From Rhodothalassium salexigens DSM 2132 (GTDB taxonomy: Bacteria > Pseudomonadota > Alphaproteobacteria > Sphingomonadales > Rhodothalassiaceae), in assembly GCF_004341375.1 (NCBI RefSeq), contig NZ_SLXO01000005.1, forward strand, positions 1-64,000: 64,000 nucleotides of DNA, in the 5' to 3' direction. Within the stretch, counting starts at the first letter, position 1; the number at the start of each line of letters is the position of its first letter. The position numbers and the translations under genes were made by a program. The notes beneath the pieces are model-generated. The model did not search any database. It was not told the origin of the DNA and saw only the letters and a list, made by a program, of their open reading frames with translations. Shown in pieces: positions 23,933-33,829 of the stretch.

Positions 23933-25135
23933 CTAACCGCGCGGCTTGATCGGCGCCCCGTCCTCGATCGACGGGCCTGGATGCATGACCACCCGTTCGC
24001 CGGGGTCGAGCCCGGAGACGATCTGGACCCGGTCGGGCCCGAAGCGCCCGGCCTCGACCCGGCGCAGGCGCGCGCGCCCGGCGCGGGCCACGAACACCGC
24101 CCAGTCATTACCCTCGCGGAACAAGGCCGGGCCCGGCACGCTGACCACGTCCCGGCCGCGCCAGACCTCGATCGCCACGTCGACGCGATAGCCGTGGCCC
24201 AGCGTCTGCCACGCCTCGCGCGGACCGACGAAATCGATGATCGCGTTGACCCGCTGCTCCTCCACGCCAAGCGCCGACACCTTGGTGAAGCCGAACGGCT
24301 CGACCCGGCGCACCCGACCGCGCAACCTCTCGCCGCCCCAACCCTCGATGGTCACCGGGGCACCGGCGCGGACCCGCACCGCATCGGTGGACAACAGGTC
24401 GGCGACCACCTCCAGGTCGCGCGGATCGCCCACCTCGATGATGCCCTGGCCGGCGATCACCACCGCCTCGCTCTCCTGCAACAGCCGCAGCACCCGACCG
24501 GTGGCCGGCGAGACCAGTTGCACGATACAGCACTCTGCGCCCTCCTCGGCCTCGCCCGGCTGGGCCAGCGCGGCTTGCGCCCGGCTCAGTTCCGACCGCG
24601 CCACGGCAACCGCCGCCTTGGCGGTGCGCACCGAGGCTTCGGCGGTGTGCGAGGCCATGCGCGCCCGGTCCAGCGATGCGGTGGAGATATTGCCTTTCTC
24701 GGCGAGTTCCTGGCCGCGCTTGAGTTCGGAGGCGGCGAAGTCGCGTTCGGCCTCGGCACGCGCCACATCGGCCTCGGCCAACGCCAGCGAGGCGCGCGCC
24801 GCCTCGATCTCGGCGGTGATTTCGGCCTCGGTCCGGCGGTCCAGGAACGCCGGGTCGGTGGGCCGGATGCGCGCCAGCACGGTCTCGCCCGCTGTCACCG
24901 GATCGCCCACGTCGAAGCGCACGCGCAACAACCGCCCGGCGACCGGAGCCGAGACGGTGTAGACCTCGCGTACCCGGGTCTCGCCCTCTTCCGCCACCGT
25001 CGCCGCCAGGTCGCCGCGCGTCACCTCGGCCAGGTCGACGATGTGCGGCACCGGCCGCAAGGCCAGCGCCAGCAATGCCAGCAACAACGCCGCGCCCGCC
25101 CCATAGATCAGCCGGCGAAAGGTCTTCGCCCCCAT
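23933..25135 (-). CDS. HlyD/RND-type periplasmic adaptor of an ABC exporter
   Basis: 400 residues. One N-terminal transmembrane helix (LIYGAGAALLLALLALAL) is followed by a lipoyl half (VSAPVAGRLLRVRFDVGDPV), a helical hairpin (about 100-200; EAEITAEIEAARASLALAEA), the second lipoyl half (VSPATGRVLRLLQESEAVV) and beta-barrel and membrane-proximal parts ending GERVVMHPGPSIEDGAPIKP. The unusual ECCIVQLVSP puts two adjacent Cys at the hairpin exit. It is the last gene of a three-gene operon with the FtsX-type permease (4-nt gap) and ATPase, which together should export a hydrophobic or envelope substrate in the MacAB/DevABC manner. Confidence 0.88.
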   Translation of the reverse strand: MGAKTFRRLIYGAGAALLLALLALALRPVPHIVDLAEVTRGDLAATVAEEGETRVREVYTVSAPVAGRLLRVRFDVGDPVTAGETVLARIRPTDPAFLDRRTEAEITAEIEAARASLALAEADVARAEAERDFAASELKRGQELAEKGNISTASLDRARMASHTAEASVRTAKAAVAVARSELSRAQAALAQPGEAEEGAECCIVQLVSPATGRVLRLLQESEAVVIAGQGIIEVGDPRDLEVVADLLSTDAVRVRAGAPVTIEGWGGERLRGRVRRVEPFGFTKVSALGVEEQRVNAIIDFVGPREAWQTLGHGYRVDVAIEVWRGRDVVSVPGPALFREGNDWAVFVARAGRARLRRVEAGRFGPDRVQIVSGLDPGERVVMHPGPSIEDGAPIKPRG

Positions 25136-25139
25136 GGCC

Positions 25140-27521
25140 CTACTCCCGTGTTTTCAACACCGCAATCATGTCCAGCCGGGCGATCCGGCGCCACACCACC
25201 AGCCCCGACAAGGTCGCCGCCGCGATCATGATCAAGGCCGCGCGCGCCGCCGTCTCGACCCGCCACACAAACGGAATCGTATAGAGGTCTTGCGAGAAAC
25301 TCTGGGTCAGAAAGTAGGACAGCAAGGCACCGAACGCGGTGCCGAGCGGCAGCGCCAGTACCACCATGACCGCCAGTTCACCGAGCATCACCGCGGTGAC
25401 CTCGCCGCGGGTGAAGCCGAGCACGCGCATGGACGCCAACTCGCGCTGGCGCTCCGACAGCGAGATACGCGCGGCATTATAGACCACGCCGAAGATCACC
25501 ACCGACGCGAACAGGAGATTGATGCTCAGCATGACGCCGATGCTTTCATCCATAATCTCGCGGAAGGACGCATAGGCCGCACCGCTCAACTCGACCCCGG
25601 CGACCCGCGGCATCGCCTTGAGCGCCGCGAACAGCGCATCGGTCTCGGCGGCGTCCACCGACAGATAGGCGCCCGAGATCGCCGGCCCCTCTTCGAGCGC
25701 CCGGTTGAGGGTGGCGATATTCATATAGACGGGCGTGCCCACATAGGTCTCCACCAACCCGACCACGCGCAGGTCGAGCACCGGCTGGTGGCCGTCGGTG
25801 ACCTGGGCGCGGAACCGGTCACCGCGGGCCAGACCGAGGCTTTCGCCCAGGCTGCGCGATAGCAGTACGCCGTCCTCGGGCGGCGAGACGATGCTGCCGT
25901 CGGCGGCGATCAACCGATTGAGCGCCGTGCCCGGACGCACGCCGACCAGGCCCTGGCGCTTCTCTTCGCGGCCGGCGGTCAGGATCGCCGGCGCGACGCG
26001 AAACGGCTCGGCTCGGCGCACGCCCGGCAAATGCGCGAGATCGTAGAGCACGTCGGCGGCGATCGGATCGGTAAAGGTGACCGTCGCATCCTGCACCTCG
26101 GCCTGCTCGAAGGTCACCTCGATCATCGCCTGGGTGGAATCCAGATTGGCCCGGGTGGCGGCCAACAGCCCGCCGGCGAGGGCGATGCCCAGCACGGTCA
26201 GGCCGGTGCGCCCGGGATGGCGCAACAGGTGGCGCAGCACCATGCGGGTGATGCCGTCGACCGCTCGCCAGCGCGCCAACGCCCGCCCCCCCGCCTGGGA
26301 ATAGTCGAGCGGGCTCGGCGGGCGCATGGCCTCGGCCGGCGTGAGCGCCGCGGCCCGGCGCACCGCGCCGACGGCCCCGACCGTGCCGGCGCCGGCGGCC
26401 ACCAGCGCCGCCATCCAATAGGCCCCCGCCCCGGCCTCGAAGTACAGCACCGGAAAGCGGAAGAACGCCACATAGAGCTCGGCCAACAGGCGCCCGAGCC
26501 AGGTGCCGAGGCCGAAGCCGAGCGCGATGGCGACCGCGACGATCAGGCCGACCAGCTTGAGATAATGCCCGGCGACCACCCGATTGGCGTAACCAAACGC
26601 CTTCAACAGGCCGATGGTGCCGCGCTCCAGCGCCACCAGCCGGGCGATCACCACATTGACCAGGAAGGCCGAGACAGCCAGGAAAATCGGCGGCAGGATA
26701 CGCACGATGGTGCGCAACTGGTCGATTTCGGCGTCGAGGAACTGGTCGGAGGGATGGTCGGCGCGGGCATAAGCACCGGTGCCGCCATAGCGGTCGAGCG
26801 TGCGATCCATGGCATCGATCACCGCGGCGGGGCGGGTGCCGCGCAGCAGGGTCACCACCAGTTCGTTGAACGCACCGTCCATATCGTAGGCGGCCTCCAA
26901 CTGCCGCCGCGCCATCCAGACGATGCCGAAGCGGCGGTCGTCGGGGACGATCCGCCCGGGCGCGATGGCATAGACATAGTCCGGCGACAACACCACGCCG
27001 ACCACGGTCAGGCGTTGGTGCACCCCGTGCAACGTGGCGCTCAACCGATCGCCGGGGACCAGATTGTGGGCCTCGGCGAACGCCTCGCTGATCAACACCT
27101 CGTCGGCGCGGCGCTGCTCGATCCAACGGCCCTGGCGCAGCACCAGATCGTTGAGCGGCGGCCGGCCACGGTCGGGCACCGATTGCACCGCCGCGGTGAC
27201 CGGTTCATCGAACCCGGGCACGGCCAGGATCGCGCTCGACCGGATGCGTGTCGCCACCGCCGCCACGCCGTCGATGGCGGCGATCCGGGCCGCCACATGC
27301 TCGGGCGCGCGCTTGACCGTGGCGTAGACATCACCGAAGCGGGTGCGCTCGTAGAACGCCGCCCGGGTCACCTCAAGCGAGCGCATCATGCCGGTGAACA
27401 TGACGAACACGGTCACCCCGGTGGCCATGACCATAGCGATGGCGGCCAACTGACCCCGCATGCGCAACAGGTCGCGCACCAGTTTCCGGTCCAGTGCGGC
27501 CAGCGGGCTGGGCGGGACCAT
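25140..27521 (-). CDS. FtsX/MacB-type ABC exporter permease, duplicated core
   Basis: 793 residues with two FtsX-like units. The first helix ([20 protein letters not shown]) is followed by a large periplasmic domain, three helices ([55 protein letters not shown]), then a second unit ([20 protein letters not shown], periplasmic domain, [57 protein letters not shown]). [13 protein letters not shown] and [14 protein letters not shown] are the coupling-loop motifs. It lies 6 nt after the ATPase stop and 4 nt before the adaptor. Eight or so membrane segments fit the DUF214/FtsX exporter class. The substrate is unknown. Confidence 0.88.
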   Translation of the reverse strand: MVPPSPLAALDRKLVRDLLRMRGQLAAIAMVMATGVTVFVMFTGMMRSLEVTRAAFYERTRFGDVYATVKRAPEHVAARIAAIDGVAAVATRIRSSAILAVPGFDEPVTAAVQSVPDRGRPPLNDLVLRQGRWIEQRRADEVLISEAFAEAHNLVPGDRLSATLHGVHQRLTVVGVVLSPDYVYAIAPGRIVPDDRRFGIVWMARRQLEAAYDMDGAFNELVVTLLRGTRPAAVIDAMDRTLDRYGGTGAYARADHPSDQFLDAEIDQLRTIVRILPPIFLAVSAFLVNVVIARLVALERGTIGLLKAFGYANRVVAGHYLKLVGLIVAVAIALGFGLGTWLGRLLAELYVAFFRFPVLYFEAGAGAYWMAALVAAGAGTVGAVGAVRRAAALTPAEAMRPPSPLDYSQAGGRALARWRAVDGITRMVLRHLLRHPGRTGLTVLGIALAGGLLAATRANLDSTQAMIEVTFEQAEVQDATVTFTDPIAADVLYDLAHLPGVRRAEPFRVAPAILTAGREEKRQGLVGVRPGTALNRLIAADGSIVSPPEDGVLLSRSLGESLGLARGDRFRAQVTDGHQPVLDLRVVGLVETYVGTPVYMNIATLNRALEEGPAISGAYLSVDAAETDALFAALKAMPRVAGVELSGAAYASFREIMDESIGVMLSINLLFASVVIFGVVYNAARISLSERQRELASMRVLGFTRGEVTAVMLGELAVMVVLALPLGTAFGALLSYFLTQSFSQDLYTIPFVWRVETAARAALIMIAAATLSGLVVWRRIARLDMIAVLKTRE

Positions 27522-27527
27522 GGCCGC

Positions 27528-28247
27528 CTACCAGCTCAATTGGTCGGGCGCCACGCGCGTCTCGTTGACCTCGACGCCGGCCAGGCGTCCGTCGACGAAG
27601 CGCAGCACCCGGTGTGCCATGTCGGCGATGCCGGCATTGTGGGTGATCACCATGGTGGTGGTGCCCAGGTCGCGTTGCACGGTTTCGATGGCCTTCAGCA
27701 CCACAACGCCGGTCTGGCTGTCGAGCGCGCCGGTGGGTTCGTCGCACAGCAGGATGTCGGGGCGCTTGGCGATGGCGCGGGCGATCGCCACACGCTGCTG
27801 TTCGCCGCCCGACATCTGGGCCGGGAAATGGTCGACACGCTGGCCGAGGCCGACCAGGTCCAGGGCTTCGGCCGGGTCCATGGGCGCCTCGGCGATCTCG
27901 GTGACCAGGGCCACGTTCTCGCGCGCGGTCAGGCTGGGGATCAGATTGTAGAACTGGAACACGAAGCCCACATTGCGCCGGCGGTAGCGGGTCAAGTCGG
28001 CGTCGCTGAGCGCGGCGAGATCCTGGCCGCGAAACCACACCTGGCCGCTGCTCGGATGGTCGAGCCCGCCGATGATGTTGAGGAAGGTGGACTTACCGCT
28101 GCCCGAGGCGCCGAGCAGGACGACGAGTTCGCCCTCGGGCACATCGAGGTCGACGCCGCGCAGCGCGTGCACGGCGGCGGGGCCGGTCCCGTAGACCTTG
28201 GTGACGCCCCGGGTTCGATAGATCGGCTCGGGCATGGCGCGGTCCAT
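27528..28247 (-). CDS. ABC transporter ATP-binding protein (MacB/LolD-like)
   Basis: 239 residues from the ATG at 28247 (a second ATG, 28235, is four codons in). Motifs are Walker [12 protein letters not shown]-loop [11 protein letters not shown], signature [14 protein letters not shown], Walker [14 protein letters not shown] and H-loop MVITHN. This is the form of LolD/MacB-type exporters acting with FtsX-like permeases. It begins the exporter operon, and the adaptor and permease follow without real gaps. The in-frame stretch upstream to 28505 overlaps the amidohydrolase gene and is rejected. Confidence 0.92.
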   Translation of the reverse strand: MDRAMPEPIYRTRGVTKVYGTGPAAVHALRGVDLDVPEGELVVLLGASGSGKSTFLNIIGGLDHPSSGQVWFRGQDLAALSDADLTRYRRRNVGFVFQFYNLIPSLTARENVALVTEIAEAPMDPAEALDLVGLGQRVDHFPAQMSGGEQQRVAIARAIAKRPDILLCDEPTGALDSQTGVVVLKAIETVQRDLGTTTMVITHNAGIADMAHRVLRFVDGRLAGVEVNETRVAPDQLSW

Positions 28248-28333
28248 GGGGCCAGTATCCCCATGGACCGGGTAAAGTCCATGACAGGCGTCAGGCGGCT
28301 GGAGCGGCCGGCGGGGCCCAGGCGGCGTTATGG

Positions 28334-30013
28334 CTATCGGCGCCAGACCACCTGACCGTCGACGATGGTCATCACCGCCTCGACGTGCGGCAAACGGTCC
28401 TCGGCCACGGTCATGATGTCGGCGTCGAACACGGTGATGTCGGCGCGCTTGCCCACGCTCAGGCTGCCCAGCCGCTGTTCCTGAAACGCGCCGAGCGCCG
28501 GCCACAGGGTGAACATCTTCAACGCCACGTCGCGGCTGACCGCCAGGTCGGGGTGCCAGCCCTCGCCCTGGAAGCCCGACAGATCGCGGCGCGCCACGGC
28601 GGCGTAGAACTCGACCATCGGCTCGCCGGCCTCGACCGGCGCGTCGGAGCCGCCGACCACCGGCGCGCCGGTTTCGACGAAGCGCGCCCAGGCATAGGCG
28701 CCGGCCAGCCGGTCGAGGCCGAGCCGGTCGGCGGCGAAATGCAGGTCGCCGATGGCGTGGCTCGGCTGCATGGCCGGGATGACGCCGAGCGCCGCGAAGC
28801 GCGGGATGTCGGCGGGGTCGACGATCTGGGCGTGCTCGATCCGCCAGCGCGGCACAGCAACCGCGCGCGCCTCGGGCGGCACCGCGCTGAACGCCTCGGC
28901 GTACCAGTCGAGCACGGCGCGGTTGGCGGCGTCGCCGATGGCGTGGGTGTTCATCTGGATGCCGGCGCGCAGGCCCCGGGTGAACAGGTCGATCACATCG
29001 TCGCGCCGGTCGAGGAACAGCCCCCGGGTGTCCGGCCGGTCGCTATAGGGGGCGAGCAAGCGCGCACCGCGCGAGCCGAGCGCGCCGTCGGCGTAGAGCT
29101 TGACCGCGCGGGTCACCACCAGGCCGTTGGCCGAGCGGCGCGGGCCGCTGTCGAACAACTGGTCGGCGTCCTGCTTGTCGACCGAGTTGTAGACCCGCAG
29201 GCGCAACCGGCCGGCGTCCGACAGGCGTTCAAGCCGCGCCACCCGGTCATAGGCCACCGACATATTGTGGATGCCGGTCCAGCCGCGCGCGGTGTAGACC
29301 TCGCCCGCCTTGACCAGACCGGGTTCGGTGTCCGGGCCGGTCATCGCCGGGGCCAGATCGCCGGCCAGCCCCATGGCGGTGTCGATCAGCATGCCGGTGG
29401 GCCGGCCGGCCGCGTCGCGCAGGATTTCGCCGCCCTCGGGCGCCACGGTCCGGGCGTCGATGCCCACGGCGGCCAGCGCGGCGGAATTGACCACCGCAGC
29501 ATGGCCGTCGGCGCGCACCAGATAGACCGGATTGTCGGGCGCGATCGGGTCCAGGTCGGCGGCGGTGGGGAAGCGGCCTTCGGGCCAGTGGGTCTCGATC
29601 CAGCCGCGGCCATAGACCACCGCGCCGGGCTCGGCGGCGGCGACCGCCTCGGCGACCTTGTCGACCATGGCGGCGAGCGAGGCGGCGTCATCGAGGTTGA
29701 GCGTCATCTCGCGCTGGCCGATGCCCAGCAGGTGGGCGTGGCCGTCGACGAAGCCGGGATAGGCGGCGGCGCCGTCCAGGTCGATGACCCGGGTGTCGGG
29801 GCCGGTGAGCGCGGCGAGCCCGGCGGCCGGGCCCACATGGACCAGCACGCCGTCGCGCACCGCCAGCGCCTCGGCGCGCGGCTGGGCGTCGTCGGCGGTG
29901 TAGATCGGCCCGCCCCGGATGATCAGGTCGGCGCTCTCCTGCGCGGCGGCGGTGGCGGTTGTCCCGGCCATCAGCGCCAAAGCGGCGCCGGCCAGGCGGT
30001 GCGACAGTCCCAT
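28334..30013 (-). CDS. Exported amidohydrolase (YtcJ-like, amidohydrolase family 3)
   Basis: 559 residues with a signal peptide ([18 protein letters not shown]). Family motifs are [35 protein letters not shown] (HxH metal site), the long insert with [55 protein letters not shown] and [13 protein letters not shown], ending in the beta-sandwich strand [13 protein letters not shown]. YtcJ/NfdA-type enzymes hydrolyse N-formyl or amide bonds; the substrate here is not predictable. Export to the periplasm is common for marine relatives. It lies 86 bp upstream of the exporter ATPase gene on the same strand, so read-through is possible. Confidence 0.88.
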   Translation of the reverse strand: MGLSHRLAGAALALMAGTTATAAAQESADLIIRGGPIYTADDAQPRAEALAVRDGVLVHVGPAAGLAALTGPDTRVIDLDGAAAYPGFVDGHAHLLGIGQREMTLNLDDAASLAAMVDKVAEAVAAAEPGAVVYGRGWIETHWPEGRFPTAADLDPIAPDNPVYLVRADGHAAVVNSAALAAVGIDARTVAPEGGEILRDAAGRPTGMLIDTAMGLAGDLAPAMTGPDTEPGLVKAGEVYTARGWTGIHNMSVAYDRVARLERLSDAGRLRLRVYNSVDKQDADQLFDSGPRRSANGLVVTRAVKLYADGALGSRGARLLAPYSDRPDTRGLFLDRRDDVIDLFTRGLRAGIQMNTHAIGDAANRAVLDWYAEAFSAVPPEARAVAVPRWRIEHAQIVDPADIPRFAALGVIPAMQPSHAIGDLHFAADRLGLDRLAGAYAWARFVETGAPVVGGSDAPVEAGEPMVEFYAAVARRDLSGFQGEGWHPDLAVSRDVALKMFTLWPALGAFQEQRLGSLSVGKRADITVFDADIMTVAEDRLPHVEAVMTIVDGQVVWRR

Positions 30014-30077
30014 GGGTCTCTCCCTGCCCGATAGTATTGTGGTGTCTTGGCGTCAGATCGCGGATCGGTGCGCATGG

Positions 30078-30485
30078 TCAGCCGTGCCCGGCGCCGTCCT
30101 CGCCATCGCCCGCGCGGTCCGCGACACGGCCCCCGAGACGATCTTCGACGCGATCTTCGACGCGGTCGAGAATGCTGTGCCCCGGGCGGCGAAACAAGCG
30201 CGCGCCGAGCTTCCAGACGATCACCGCCAGCGCAGCGCCGGCGATGGCGATGGCGATGAACACGCCCACGCCGAGCGCGAACTGCCCCAATTCGTAAGGC
30301 GAGGCGCCCACATAGCGGCGGTGGGCACGCCACGCCACCAGCAACAGCGCCAAGGCGCCGAGCGTGATCACCAGCCGGCGCAGCGGCTGGCCCGGTTTGC
30401 GGCCGCGCGCCGGTTGGCGCTGCGACGGCCGCCAGGCGGCCGAAGCGCGCGGCGGCAGGGGCGGTCTGGGCTTCGATCGAGGCAT
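30078..30485 (-). CDS. Two-helix membrane protein next to pspF, function unknown
   Basis: 135 residues. A basic, proline-rich N-terminus (MPRSKPRPPLPPRASAAWRP) precedes two hydrophobic segments (LRRLVITLGALALLLVAW and FALGVGVFIAIAIAGAALAV) and a charged tail with the repeat RVEDRVEDRLGGRVADRAGD. The basic N-terminus suggests it faces the cytoplasm. It sits between pspF (58 bp) and the amidohydrolase gene (64 bp) on the minus strand. Its place beside pspF makes an envelope-stress role worth considering, but it does not look like PspD or PspG, and I recognise no family. Confidence 0.6.
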   Translation of the reverse strand: MPRSKPRPPLPPRASAAWRPSQRQPARGRKPGQPLRRLVITLGALALLLVAWRAHRRYVGASPYELGQFALGVGVFIAIAIAGAALAVIVWKLGARLFRRPGHSILDRVEDRVEDRLGGRVADRAGDGEDGAGHG

Positions 30486-30543
30486 GGATCTCCGGCGGAC
30501 GGTTGCCGCCCTGCCCGCCGCGCAGCACCCGCGACGCGCCGGC

Positions 30544-31686
30544 TCAGATCAGGGCGTGTTTCTTCAACAGGTGACGCACCTGGTCGTAGCTGAGCCCCAG
30601 ATGCGCCGCCGTGTCGCCCTGGTGGTGACGGCAGCGTTGGAACGCCTCGGCCACCAGGGCGCGTTCAATGTCGGCCATCGCGGCCTTGAGGTCAAACGGC
30701 GCGCGCGGGTCGGGCAGCGCCGGCCCATCGCCCCGGCCCGCCCCCGCCGCGCTGGGCACGGATGGTGCGGGCGGCACGGCCGGTGCCGGCGGCGCAAACG
30801 GCCGGTCGGCGGCCTGCGGGCCCGGCGGTGAGGCGGGCGGCACCGCGCCCGTCGCCCCGGCGCCATGGCCAGGCACGGCGCCGGCCAGCGGCATGGGGGC
30901 TGGGCGATAGGGGCTGTCGAACGGATCGAAGACGATGTCGGCGGGCGCCACCGGCACGCCGTCGCGGCCGCGATAGACCGCGCGCTCGACCACATTCTTC
31001 AACTCGCGGACATTGCCGGGCCAGGGATAGTCGATCAGCATCGCCATCGCCTCGGGCCCGATCTCGGGCACACCGTCGCGGCCCAGGGCCACTTCCATGC
31101 GGCGCGCGAAATGATTGGCCAACTCGGGGATGTCTTCGCGGCGGTAGCGCAACGCCGGCACCGTGACCACGTCGAACGCCAGCCGGTCGAGCAGGTCGGC
31201 GCGAAACGTGCCGGCGCGCGCCAAGGACGGCAGGTCGGCATTGGTCGCACCGACCAGGCGCACGTCCACCTCGATGGTGTCGGACCCGCCGAGCCGCTCG
31301 ATCTCGCCATACTCGATCACCCGCAACAGCTTTTCCTGGGCGGCCAGCGACAGGGTGGCGATCTCGTCGAGAAACAGCGTGCCGCCGTCGGCGGCCTCGA
31401 AGCGGCCGGCGCGGCGGCGCTGGGCGCCGGTGAACGCCCCGGGCTCGACCCCGAACAACTCCGATTCCAGCAGGGTCTCGGGAATCGCAGCGGCATTGAG
31501 GGTGACCAGCGGCGCCTCCCAGCGGCGCGACAGGTAGTGCAGCCGCTGGGCGATCAACTCCTTGCCGGTGCCGCGCTCGCCGATCACCAGCACCGGCCGG
31601 GTCAAGGGCGCCAGCGCCGAGACCTGGTCCATCAGGTCGAGAAACGCCCCGCTGGCGCCGACCACCATGTTCGCCGACCTGCTCAT
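30544..31686 (-). CDS. pspF: PspF-type sigma-54 enhancer-binding activator
   Basis: 380 residues without a receiver or sensory N-terminal domain. The AAA+ core starts at residue 1: Walker A GERGTGKE (36-43), the sigma-54-contacting GAFTGA (83-88), [10 protein letters not shown] (Walker B), and [11 protein letters not shown] Pro/Ala-rich linker of about 70 residues ([20 protein letters not shown]...) joins it to a C-terminal Fis-type helix-turn-helix ([20 protein letters not shown]). The missing N-terminal domain is the PspF hallmark: control comes from PspA binding. It is divergent from the psp genes, with a sigma-54 promoter at 31814. E. coli PspF is about 325 residues; the excess here is the linker. 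Confidence 0.92.
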   Translation of the reverse strand: MSRSANMVVGASGAFLDLMDQVSALAPLTRPVLVIGERGTGKELIAQRLHYLSRRWEAPLVTLNAAAIPETLLESELFGVEPGAFTGAQRRRAGRFEAADGGTLFLDEIATLSLAAQEKLLRVIEYGEIERLGGSDTIEVDVRLVGATNADLPSLARAGTFRADLLDRLAFDVVTVPALRYRREDIPELANHFARRMEVALGRDGVPEIGPEAMAMLIDYPWPGNVRELKNVVERAVYRGRDGVPVAPADIVFDPFDSPYRPAPMPLAGAVPGHGAGATGAVPPASPPGPQAADRPFAPPAPAVPPAPSVPSAAGAGRGDGPALPDPRAPFDLKAAMADIERALVAEAFQRCRHHQGDTAAHLGLSYDQVRHLLKKHALI

Positions 31687-31813
31687 GGCCCTAAGATATG
31701 GTATTTTTCCCCAAACACCAGAAATTTATGCCAGTCGCGACAAACCAATGACGCCCCCTCAAAAGCCCCCTAACCCCCTGCCAATAAGCGATTTTTCAGG
31801 CCATTCGCAAAAC

Positions 31814-31830
31814 TGGCACAGAGCCTGCTT
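31814..31830 (+). promoter_or_regulatory. Sigma-54 promoter of the psp operon
   Basis: TGGCACAGAGCCTGCTT: GG and GC lie exactly 12 bases apart as -24 and -12, with the consensus TGGCAC intact. It points towards the 58-codon frame at 31915 and pspA. A transcription start near 31842 would leave a leader of about 75 nt. The 128 bp between the pspF start and this promoter are where PspF should bind. Confidence 0.75.
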
Positions 31831-31914
31831 AAAGGCAGACGTGGACGGCACAACGTCGCCACCCGGACAGAACAAAGACCCGAGCCACGACAGCAAAGAA
31901 ACGAGGAAGCCAGC

Positions 31915-32091
31915 ATGAACCGCCTGACCAGCCTGACCACCGCCATCGAAGCCAGCGACGCGCTCGACCGCGAAAGCAGCCAGATCCTCGGCCTTTTGGG
32001 CCGCCCGGGCACGCGCCCGCAACGCACCGCGCCAGCCGCCTATTCGGCCTTCTCGCGGCGCCGCGACCGCGCCCGGCGCGACCGCGGCTGA
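31915..32091 (+). CDS. 58-residue small protein at the head of the psp operon
   Basis: ATG at 31915 to TGA at 32089-32091; it starts MNRLTSLTTAIEASDALDRE and ends RRRDRARRDRG. ACGAGGAAG is the ribosome-binding site. The N-terminal half is helical (SSQILGLLGRPG) and the C-terminal half strongly basic (nine Arg in the last 18 residues). It lies directly behind the sigma-54 promoter and 178 bp before pspA, with no other gene between. It resembles no Psp protein known to me. Its placement implies induction with pspA; it could be a modulator of PspA/PspF or a leader peptide. Translation has not been shown. Confidence 0.6.
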   Translation: MNRLTSLTTAIEASDALDRESSQILGLLGRPGTRPQRTAPAAYSAFSRRRDRARRDRG

Positions 32092-32269
32092 GCCAGCGCT
32101 CCGCCCACCCCCACCCCCCCGGGCCGGGGCCTGCCACCGAGCGGCCCCGCCCCACACGACCGAGACCCAACAGACCAACACCACCGACAGAATGATAAGC
32201 GGACCGAAACCCCGCGCCCGAGCCACGACAGAGTAGACCCGAGCACCCTAACGAGAAGGACACACAGCG

Positions 32270-32983
32270 ATGGGTATCTTTTCCCGCCTGACCGACATCA
32301 TCAATTCCAACATCACCCACATCCTGGACCGTGCCGAAGACCCCGAAAAGATGATCCGCATGGTCATCCAGGAGATGGAAGACACGCTGGTCGAGGTGCG
32401 CGCCGCCGCCGCCCGCACCATCGCCGACCAGAAGGACACCCAGCGCCGCCTGAAGCGCATGGCCGACGCCCAGACCGACTGGGAGCGCAAGGCCGAATTG
32501 GCCCTGTCCAAGGGCCGCGAGGATCTGGCGCGCGGTGCACTGATGGAAAAGGCCCGGGTCGCCGAGATGACCGACAGCCTGGAAGCCGAGGTGGAGCAGC
32601 TCAAGGACGCGCTGGCCAAGCACGAGGACGACATCGTCAAGCTGGAGACCAAGCTGCGCGAGGCCAAGGCCAAGAAGCAGACGCTCGAAGCGCGCCACAC
32701 CACGGCGACCAACGCCAAGCGGGTCAAGCAGAGCCTCTATGACACGCGCATCGACGACGCCTTCGAGCGCTTCGACAAGCTCGACAGCCGGCTCGACCGC
32801 CTGGAGGGCGAAGCCGAGGCCATGGACCTGGGCCGCGACGGCCGCGGCCTGGCCGACGAGATCGCCGACCTTGAAACCGAAAGCGCCATCGAGGATGAAT
32901 TGGCCGCACTCAAGGCCCGCATGAAGCAGGGCTCCGGGGAGCGGTCGGGCGACAAGTCGGGCGACCGCGGCAAGGGAGAGTAA
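32270..32983 (+). CDS. pspA: Phage-shock protein A
   Basis: 237 residues. It starts MGIFSRLTDIINSNITHILD, with EDPEKMIRMVIQEMEDTLVE, the textbook PspA/IM30 N-terminus; amphipathic helix 1 is residues 2-20, and the rest is long coiled coil (ETKLREAKAKKQTLEARHTT). The tail GSGERSGDKSGDRGKGE is a polar extension beyond the usual 222-residue form. PspA binds stressed inner membrane and, when free, holds PspF inactive. AGAAGGACA precedes the ATG. It is followed by pspB (3-nt gap) and pspC in the same transcript. Confidence 0.95.
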   Translation: MGIFSRLTDIINSNITHILDRAEDPEKMIRMVIQEMEDTLVEVRAAAARTIADQKDTQRRLKRMADAQTDWERKAELALSKGREDLARGALMEKARVAEMTDSLEAEVEQLKDALAKHEDDIVKLETKLREAKAKKQTLEARHTTATNAKRVKQSLYDTRIDDAFERFDKLDSRLDRLEGEAEAMDLGRDGRGLADEIADLETESAIEDELAALKARMKQGSGERSGDKSGDRGKGE

Positions 32984-32986
32984 CCC

Positions 32987-33226
32987 GTGGGAGAAGAGAT
33001 CTTTATCGTCTTCATCGTCTTCGGCTCGTTGGTGGCCATGCTGGGCTTGGTCCTGCACTACTCCACCAAGTGGAAGGCCATGAAGGGCCTGTCGGCCGAA
33101 GACGAGCAGACGCTCGAAGACCTGCGCGGCGAAGCCGAAAAGATGGAACGCCGCCTGGACAGCCTGGAACGCATCCTGGACGACGAAGTGCCCGACTGGA
33201 GGAGCCGCCGCCATGACCCGCTATAG
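32987..33226 (+). CDS. pspB: Phage-shock protein B
   Basis: 79 residues starting at a GTG (32987), with AAGGGAGAG just upstream inside the pspA 3' end. One N-terminal membrane helix (EEIFIVFIVFGSLVAMLGLV) leads to a cytoplasmic coiled coil (SAEDEQTLEDLRGEAEKMER, RLDSLERILDDEVPDWR), the PspB plan. With PspC it senses envelope stress and recruits PspA. It overlaps pspC by 14 nt. Confidence 0.92.
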   Translation: MGEEIFIVFIVFGSLVAMLGLVLHYSTKWKAMKGLSAEDEQTLEDLRGEAEKMERRLDSLERILDDEVPDWRSRRHDPL

Positions 33227-33596
33227 CCGCAACAAGCTCTACAAGGACCCGCGCGAGGGGACGGTGATGGGCGTGTGCGCCGGCCTCTCGGACTATCTGG
33301 GCGTCAAGGTCGGCGTCGTCCGACTGCTGACGGTGATCTGCGCGCTGTTGTGGTTCATCCCCGTGGTGCCGCTCTACTTCGGGTTAGGCTTCCTGCTCGA
33401 CGAACGGCCGCGCGACCTCTACCGCGACGAGGGCGACGCCGAGTTCTGGCGCACCGCCCGCAACCGGCCCGACGTCACCAAGGCCGAGCTCAAGCGCCGG
33501 TTCCGCGATGTGGACCGCCGCATGCAACGCCTGGAGAGCTTCCTGACCTCGAAGAAATATCGCCTGGAACGCGAACTGCGCGACCTGGAACGCTAA
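33213..33596 (+). CDS. pspC: Phage-shock protein C
   Basis: 127 residues. The PspC domain is RNKLYKDPREGTVMGVCAGL, SDYLGVKVGVVRLLTVICAL, then LWFIPVVPLYFGLGFLLDER; the C-terminal helix (AELKRRFRDVDRRMQRLESF) is cytoplasmic or periplasmic coiled coil. The ATG at 33213 lies inside pspB (14-nt overlap), with GGAGG (33200-33204) as its ribosome-binding site. It is last of the operon, followed by a strong terminator. Confidence 0.93.
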   Translation: MTRYSRNKLYKDPREGTVMGVCAGLSDYLGVKVGVVRLLTVICALLWFIPVVPLYFGLGFLLDERPRDLYRDEGDAEFWRTARNRPDVTKAELKRRFRDVDRRMQRLESFLTSKKYRLERELRDLER

Positions 33597-33645
33597 AGGC
33601 CGGACCGCGCCGACCAACCTCGAACCCCGCCCAGACCCGACCAGA

Positions 33646-33675
33646 AGGCCCGCCGACGCATCGGCGGGCCTTTTT
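33646..33675 (+). terminator. Intrinsic terminator of the psp operon
   Basis: An 11-bp perfect stem (AGGCCCGCCGA, 33646-33656; complement 33661-33671) with loop CGCA, followed by TTTT to 33675. It is 49 bp after the pspC stop. Confidence 0.9.
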
Positions 33676-33770
33676 ATGTAAATCAATCCCAAGAAGTTGT
33701 TGCTGCAACGCAACACCCGTCATAAAAGTGCCCTGACCGGCGATTTTCTTGCCAAATCATGCCCGGTTTA

Positions 33771-33821
33771 CTCCTATCGTTTAGCCGAGGTCGCGAAAAG
33801 CGGCTCGGCAAACGATAGGAG
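33771..33821 (+). promoter_or_regulatory. Long leader hairpin that pairs with the ribosome-binding site of the TonB receptor
   Basis: CTCCTATCGTTTAGCCGAG (33771-33789) pairs with CTCGGCAAACGATAGGAG (33804-33821), 18 of 19 bases, one bulged T. The 14-nt loop contains CGC-GAAAA-GCG. The right arm ends in AGGAG, the start of the AGGAGGG Shine-Dalgarno for the ATG at 33830, so the closed hairpin would block translation. It could be an RNA switch, a thermosensor or a protein-binding leader; as DNA it could also be an operator. Confidence 0.65.
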
Positions 33822-33829
33822 GGACGCCC

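Noticed and set aside
26031-28355. 774-codon plus-strand frame opposite the exporter genes
   Set aside because: Antisense of the permease and ATPase genes, His/Gln/Gly-rich with no motif.
33699-33709. GTTGC-T-GCAAC palindrome downstream of the psp terminator
   Set aside because: Only 5 bp per arm; expected by chance in a sequence this size.
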